Shown here one piece after another: positions 42,187 to 45,298 of a stretch of DNA of 45,298 bases. The notes beneath the pieces are model-generated. The model was given only the letters and a program-made list of their open reading frames with translations. It had not been told where the DNA came from and searched no databases. Numbering within the stretch: the stretch's first letter is position 1; every line of letters begins with the position of its first letter. The translations under genes and the position numbers were made by a program. This DNA is from Candidatus Aeolococcus gillhamiae (GTDB lineage: Bacteria > Chloroflexota > Dormibacteria > Aeolococcales > Aeolococcaceae). The stretch is from positions 1,726 through 47,023 of the forward strand of contig QHBU01000119.1 in NCBI GenBank assembly GCA_003244045.1, given 5' to 3'.

Positions 42187-43766
42187 CCGAGCTGGGCCAC
42201 GTCGTGCTGGTCGGCCTGCCGGGGTGTGGCAAGAGCACGGTCGCGCCGCTGCTGGCGCAGCGCCTCGGCCGCGCCTTCTTCGACACCGACGCCGACGTCG
42301 AAGCCCGCCTCGGGATGAGCTGCGCGCGCGTGTTCGCCGAGCTCGGCGAGCCACGCTTCCGCGCCGAGGAACGCAGGTCGGCAGAGGCGGCGCTGGGGTC
42401 GGCGCAGCCACTGGTGATCGCCGCCGGCGGCGGCCTCATCGCGCAGCACGGCGCCATCGACGTGCTGGCCCGCCGCGCCACCGTGATCTGCCTGGACGCC
42501 GCCGACGCCGAGCTTGTCGCCCGGGTCGGTGCTCAGGCTGAGGGCCGCCCCCGTCTCGGGGACTCCCCGGGCACGGCGCTGCCCCATCTCCGCGCCATGC
42601 GAGCGGGTGCCCATGCCCTGGCGCAACTCCACGTGCCGACGGAAGGCCGCATCCCCGAGCAGGTCGCCGAGGCGATCGCCATGGCGCTGACAGGTGCTGT
42701 CCGCGTCGGCACGGCCCGCCCCTACTTGGTCCGCGTCGGCACCGGCATCCTCGAGGACGTCGCCGGTCACGTCCCCCACGGCACACGCCGCGTGGCCCTG
42801 GTCGCCGACGAAGCGGTGGCGGCGGTGGCGGAGACGGTGGCGGTGCAGCTCCGCCGTCAGGGCCTGTCGGCCACCGTCTTCGCGGTGCGGGGCGGCGAGC
42901 ACGCCAAGCAATGGAGTACGGCGGGCGCTCTGCTCGAGCAGTGCAGCGACGCCGGGCTGGACCGCGACGACTGCATCATCGCCGTGGGTGGCGGCAGCGT
43001 CGGCGACGTCGCCGGACTGGTGGCCGCCACCTACCTGCGCGGCATCGCCTGGGTGGTGGTGCCGACCACGCTGCTGGCCATGGTCGACAGCGCGGTGGGC
43101 GGGAAGACCGCGGTGAACCTGCATCGCGGCAAGAACCTCGCCGGCGTGTTCTGGCAGCCGCGCGCAGTGCTGTGCGATCCCGACGTGCTCGCCGGCCTCG
43201 GCGATCGCAGCTTCCGTTCCGCGTTCGCCGAGATCGTGAAATCCTCTATGGTCGGCGACGGTCACCTCGCCGAGGTCGTGGATCGGCGGCTTCCCGCAGC
43301 CCTGGGGCGTGACCGCGAGGCGCTGACCGAGCTGATCCGCGCCTGCTGCGCGCTCAAGGCCGAGGTCGTCGCCGGTGACGAGCGCGAGTCGGGCAGGCGT
43401 GCGATCCTCAACTACGGACACACGGTGGGACATGCGGTGGAGGCTCTGACGGGACTCGGTGCCGGCCTCGACCACGGCGAGGCGGTGGCCTTCGGCATGC
43501 GCGTCGCCGGCGCGCTCAGCGTGGTCGAGGCGGCGTGTCCCGCCGCCGACGTGCGTCACCAGGATGAGATCCTCGACGCCTGCGGGCTCTCCCAGCGACC
43601 TCGGCTCGTGGCCGCTGACATCGCCGACCAGCTGGGTGTCGACAAGAAGGCACGGGGCGGGGTGGCACGGTGGGTGCTGCTGCGCGGCCGCGGCGAGCCG
43701 GTGACCGGCATCGTGGTCGAGCCGGACGCCGTCCGTACCGCTCTCTCGCAGGCGCTGGCGGCATGA
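42183..43766 (+). CDS. aroK/aroB: Fused shikimate kinase / 3-dehydroquinate synthase
   Basis: Two shikimate-pathway enzymes share one 527-residue chain. Residues 1 to about 168 are shikimate kinase: Walker A GLPGCGKST (11-19), DTDADVE with the shikimate-binding Asp, FRAEERR, AAGGG and the lid EGRPRL. From about 175 on is dehydroquinate synthase: VGGGSVGDVAGLVAATYLRG, VPTTLLAMVDSAVGGKTAVN, the metal-site NYGHTVGHAVE (410-420) and DHGEAVAFGM. Both active sites look complete. The enzymes catalyse non-consecutive steps, so the fusion probably secures stoichiometry. The start GTG 42183 overlaps aroC; the stop overlaps aroQ. Confidence 0.96.
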   Translation: MTELGHVVLVGLPGCGKSTVAPLLAQRLGRAFFDTDADVEARLGMSCARVFAELGEPRFRAEERRSAEAALGSAQPLVIAAGGGLIAQHGAIDVLARRATVICLDAADAELVARVGAQAEGRPRLGDSPGTALPHLRAMRAGAHALAQLHVPTEGRIPEQVAEAIAMALTGAVRVGTARPYLVRVGTGILEDVAGHVPHGTRRVALVADEAVAAVAETVAVQLRRQGLSATVFAVRGGEHAKQWSTAGALLEQCSDAGLDRDDCIIAVGGGSVGDVAGLVAATYLRGIAWVVVPTTLLAMVDSAVGGKTAVNLHRGKNLAGVFWQPRAVLCDPDVLAGLGDRSFRSAFAEIVKSSMVGDGHLAEVVDRRLPAALGRDREALTELIRACCALKAEVVAGDERESGRRAILNYGHTVGHAVEALTGLGAGLDHGEAVAFGMRVAGALSVVEAACPAADVRHQDEILDACGLSQRPRLVAADIADQLGVDKKARGGVARWVLLRGRGEPVTGIVVEPDAVRTALSQALAA

Positions 43767-44218
43767 GGATCCTGGTGCTCAACGGACCGAACCTCGGCAC
43801 CATCGGCCGTCGTCAGCCGGAGATCTACGGGCACGTCACCCTCGCGGAGATCCACGACCGCCTGCGCCGCGAGGCCGAGGCGCTCGACGTCGAGATGCGC
43901 TGGGAGCTGAGCAACCACGAGGGGGCACTCATCGACCTGATCGAGGAGGAGGACGGGCAGGCGGACGCCATCGTCATCAACCCCGGTGGCCTGGCTCACA
44001 CGAGCGTGGTGCTCGCCGACGCCCTGCGCGGCTTCGATGGACCGGTGGTGGAGGTGCACCTCAGCAACATCCTGAGTCGCGAGGAGTACCGTCGTACCTC
44101 ACACGTCGCCGCCGCTGCGACCGCGGTCATCACCGGCGCGGGCGCCGACGGCTACGTGATGGCGCTGCAGGCGGCGGCGCGCCTCGCCGCAGAGACGACC
44201 ACGGAGAGACGACGATGA
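43763..44218 (+). CDS. aroQ: Type II 3-dehydroquinate dehydratase AroQ
   Basis: AroQ dehydrates 3-dehydroquinate to 3-dehydroshikimate. The 151-residue sequence starts MRILVLNGPNLGTIG, with catalytic Arg17 and Tyr22 in RRQPEIYG, His79 in NPGGLAHTS (usual form NPGAYTHTS) and the substrate-binding EVHLSNILSREEYR. Family length is about 145-155. The ATG at 43763 overlaps the aroB stop; upstream in-frame sequence is only the shadow of aroB. With aroE, aroC and aroK/aroB this gives most of the route from DAHP to chorismate; DAHP synthase and aroA are not in the window. Confidence 0.96.
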   Translation: MRILVLNGPNLGTIGRRQPEIYGHVTLAEIHDRLRREAEALDVEMRWELSNHEGALIDLIEEEDGQADAIVINPGGLAHTSVVLADALRGFDGPVVEVHLSNILSREEYRRTSHVAAAATAVITGAGADGYVMALQAAARLAAETTTERRR

Positions 44219-44772
44219 TCAGCGCCGGGGAGCTGCGACCGGGAAACACGGTGGAGCGCCAGGGTGAGCTCCTGCAGGTCCTCGAGTTCGCCCACAACAA
44301 GCAGGGGCGCGGCACCGCGATCGTGCGCGCCAAGTTCAAGAACCTCCAGACCGGCGCGGTCACCGAGGAGACGTTCCGGCCCGAGGAGAAGTTCGGTCGC
44401 GCGCGCATCGAGCGCAGCGAGGCGCAGTACCTCTACCAGGACGGCGACGATTACGTGGTCATGGACACCACGACGTACGATCAGTTCCCGCTCACCCCCG
44501 CCCAGCTCGGCGACGCGCGCCGCTTCCTCAAGGAGAACGACAACCTCTTCCTGCTCACCTACGACGGAGCGGTTCTCGGCATCGACCTTCCCACGTCCGT
44601 CGAATTGGAGGTGACTCAGACAGATCCCGGCTTCAAGGGCGACACCGCCAACGCGGCCTTCAAGCCGGCGACGCTGGAGACCGGGCTGGCGGTGGACGTG
44701 CCCCTGTTCGTCAACGAGGGCGACCGCATCCGCGTCGACACGCGCACGGGCAAGTACGTGGAGAGGGTGTGA
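44215..44772 (+). CDS. efp: Elongation factor P with Arg at the modified-residue position
   Basis: EF-P rescues ribosomes stalled on polyproline. All three beta domains are present (185 aa): KOW-like N domain, OB domain (DYVVMDTTTYDQFPL) and C-terminal OB (ETGLAVDVPLFVNEGDRIRVDTRTG). The tip of the first-domain loop, KQGRGTA, has Arg32 where E. coli has the lysylated Lys34. Arg32 is rhamnosylated by EarP in some Gram-negatives, but no earP is next to this gene; unmodified forms exist too. Its position after aroQ is common. The baseplate-J-like protein in this window carries a run of six prolines, a possible client. Confidence 0.96.
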   Translation: MISAGELRPGNTVERQGELLQVLEFAHNKQGRGTAIVRAKFKNLQTGAVTEETFRPEEKFGRARIERSEAQYLYQDGDDYVVMDTTTYDQFPLTPAQLGDARRFLKENDNLFLLTYDGAVLGIDLPTSVELEVTQTDPGFKGDTANAAFKPATLETGLAVDVPLFVNEGDRIRVDTRTGKYVERV

Positions 44773-45149
44773 TGAGCGAGATGGCCGAGACCATGGAGAT
44801 CGGCGACGGTGGCCGCGAGTCGCTCGGCGTCACCAGGGTCGCCAACGACGTGGTGGCGTGGATCGCCGCGCTCACCGCGCTGCAGGTCGACGGCGTCCAC
44901 GCCATGTACCGGCCGGGCGGCCAATCGATCGATCGCATCCTGCGTCGCCGCGTCGCCCATCGTGGGGCGCGCGTCGAGCTACGTGGCGAGGGCCTGCGCA
45001 TCGATCTCTGGATCGTCATGGAGGCGGGCGCCAACGTGGCCGCGGTCGGAGCCGAGGTGCAGGGGGCCGTGGGGGACGCGATCCGGCGCATGCTCGGGTT
45101 GCCGCTCGCGGCGGTCAACGTCTTCGTCAGCGAGGTGGTCTTCACGTGA
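44769..45149 (+). CDS. Asp23/Gls24 family protein
   Basis: This is a small cytoplasmic protein (126 aa) with the Asp23 fold: GVTRVANDVVAWIAALTAL, then VDGVHAMYRPGGQS, VELRGEGLRIDLWIVMEAGANV and VQGAVGDAIRRMLGLPLAAVNVFVSEV. Such proteins are linked to envelope stress and alkaline shock in Firmicutes. The efp-Asp23-nusB order is common in Gram-positives and relatives. The start may be GTG 44769 (four-base overlap with efp, as at most junctions here) or the adjacent ATG 44772. Confidence 0.9.
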   Translation: MMSEMAETMEIGDGGRESLGVTRVANDVVAWIAALTALQVDGVHAMYRPGGQSIDRILRRRVAHRGARVELRGEGLRIDLWIVMEAGANVAAVGAEVQGAVGDAIRRMLGLPLAAVNVFVSEVVFT

Positions 45150-45298
45150 CCACGCCCACCGGGGGTGGTCGCCGCCGGCGCGGGCGCGAACTGGCGCTCC
45201 GGGTGCTGTTCGAGCTCGAGGGCACCGACAAGGACGCCGGCGCGGCGCTCGCGTACCAGGCCGAGGAGGTGGGTGCCACCGCCGACGTCCGCGCCTTC
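45146..45298 (+). CDS. nusB: Transcription antitermination factor NusB (3' end outside window)
   Basis: Only the first 51 codons are present. After a short Thr/Gly/Arg-rich start the frame reads RRRGRELALRVLFELEGTD, matching the first helix of NusB (typically RRKARELALQALYE). NusB with NusE (S10) binds boxA RNA and supports rRNA antitermination. The start GTG 45146 overlaps the preceding stop by four bases. The identification rests on the N-terminal motif and on the usual efp-Asp23-nusB order. Confidence 0.85.
   Translation, partial: MTTPTGGGRRRRGRELALRVLFELEGTDKDAGAALAYQAEEVGATADVRAF

Overview
The window is 45.3 kb of strongly GC-rich bacterial chromosome. It is almost wall-to-wall coding, and all 46 genes I can support lie on the + strand. 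The content is core housekeeping, with no tRNA, rRNA, CRISPR array, transposase or phage gene. The following suggest a monoderm-type Terrabacteria lineage, most likely Chloroflexota or the Dormibacterota next to it: high GC, a SigB/SigF-type sigma factor, HslUV, type III ProRS, an FtsA-like gene beside a baseplate-J-like gene, an AroK-AroB fusion, and an Asp23-like gene between efp and nusB. This placement is inference from gene content, not a phylogeny.

Layout. (1) 1-4220: ffh (cut by the left edge), rpsP, khpA, rimM, trmD, rplS and yraN, for secretion targeting and ribosome/tRNA maturation. (2) 4228-11208: comM-dprA (processing of incoming DNA) behind a well-formed promoter/operator, then topA-hslV-hslU. 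(3) 11209-11524: the largest gap, with a near-perfect foldback element and the rpsB promoter and leader. (4) 11525-19881: rpsB-tsf-pyrH-frr-uppS-cdsA-dxr-rseP-ispG, i.e. translation, UMP kinase, isoprenoid and envelope lipid synthesis and a site-2 protease. (5) 19930-23380: a four-gene osmoprotectant ABC transporter whose binding protein appears to have its two halves in swapped order. (6) 23447-30254: proS, rel, hisS and aspS. (7) 30473-32283: a stress-type module of two small membrane proteins, a degenerate RsbW-like anti-sigma factor and a SigB/F-type sigma factor, with a SigB-type promoter in front of the anti-sigma gene. (8) 32316-40983: alaS, an FtsA-like ATPase, a membrane-anchored baseplate-J-like protein, ruvX, mltG, aroE and a prepilin-type peptidase. 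(9) 41020-45298: aroC, aroK-aroB, aroQ, efp, an Asp23-family gene and nusB (cut by the right edge).

Two expression styles recur. Inside operons most neighbours overlap by four bases (GTGA or ATGA), so translation is probably coupled. At several operon heads a TANNNT -10 hexamer lies only 6-10 bases before the start codon with no Shine-Dalgarno sequence, which implies leaderless mRNAs (comM, proS, rel, hisS, the small membrane protein at 30486, aroC).

The observations most worth a second look are the permuted binding protein (22367-23380), the apparently self-controlled sigma module with a kinase-dead-looking anti-sigma factor and a CTG-started hidden gene (30780-32283), the 134-bp foldback (11236-11369), and the FtsA-like/baseplate-J-like pair (34995-37924).
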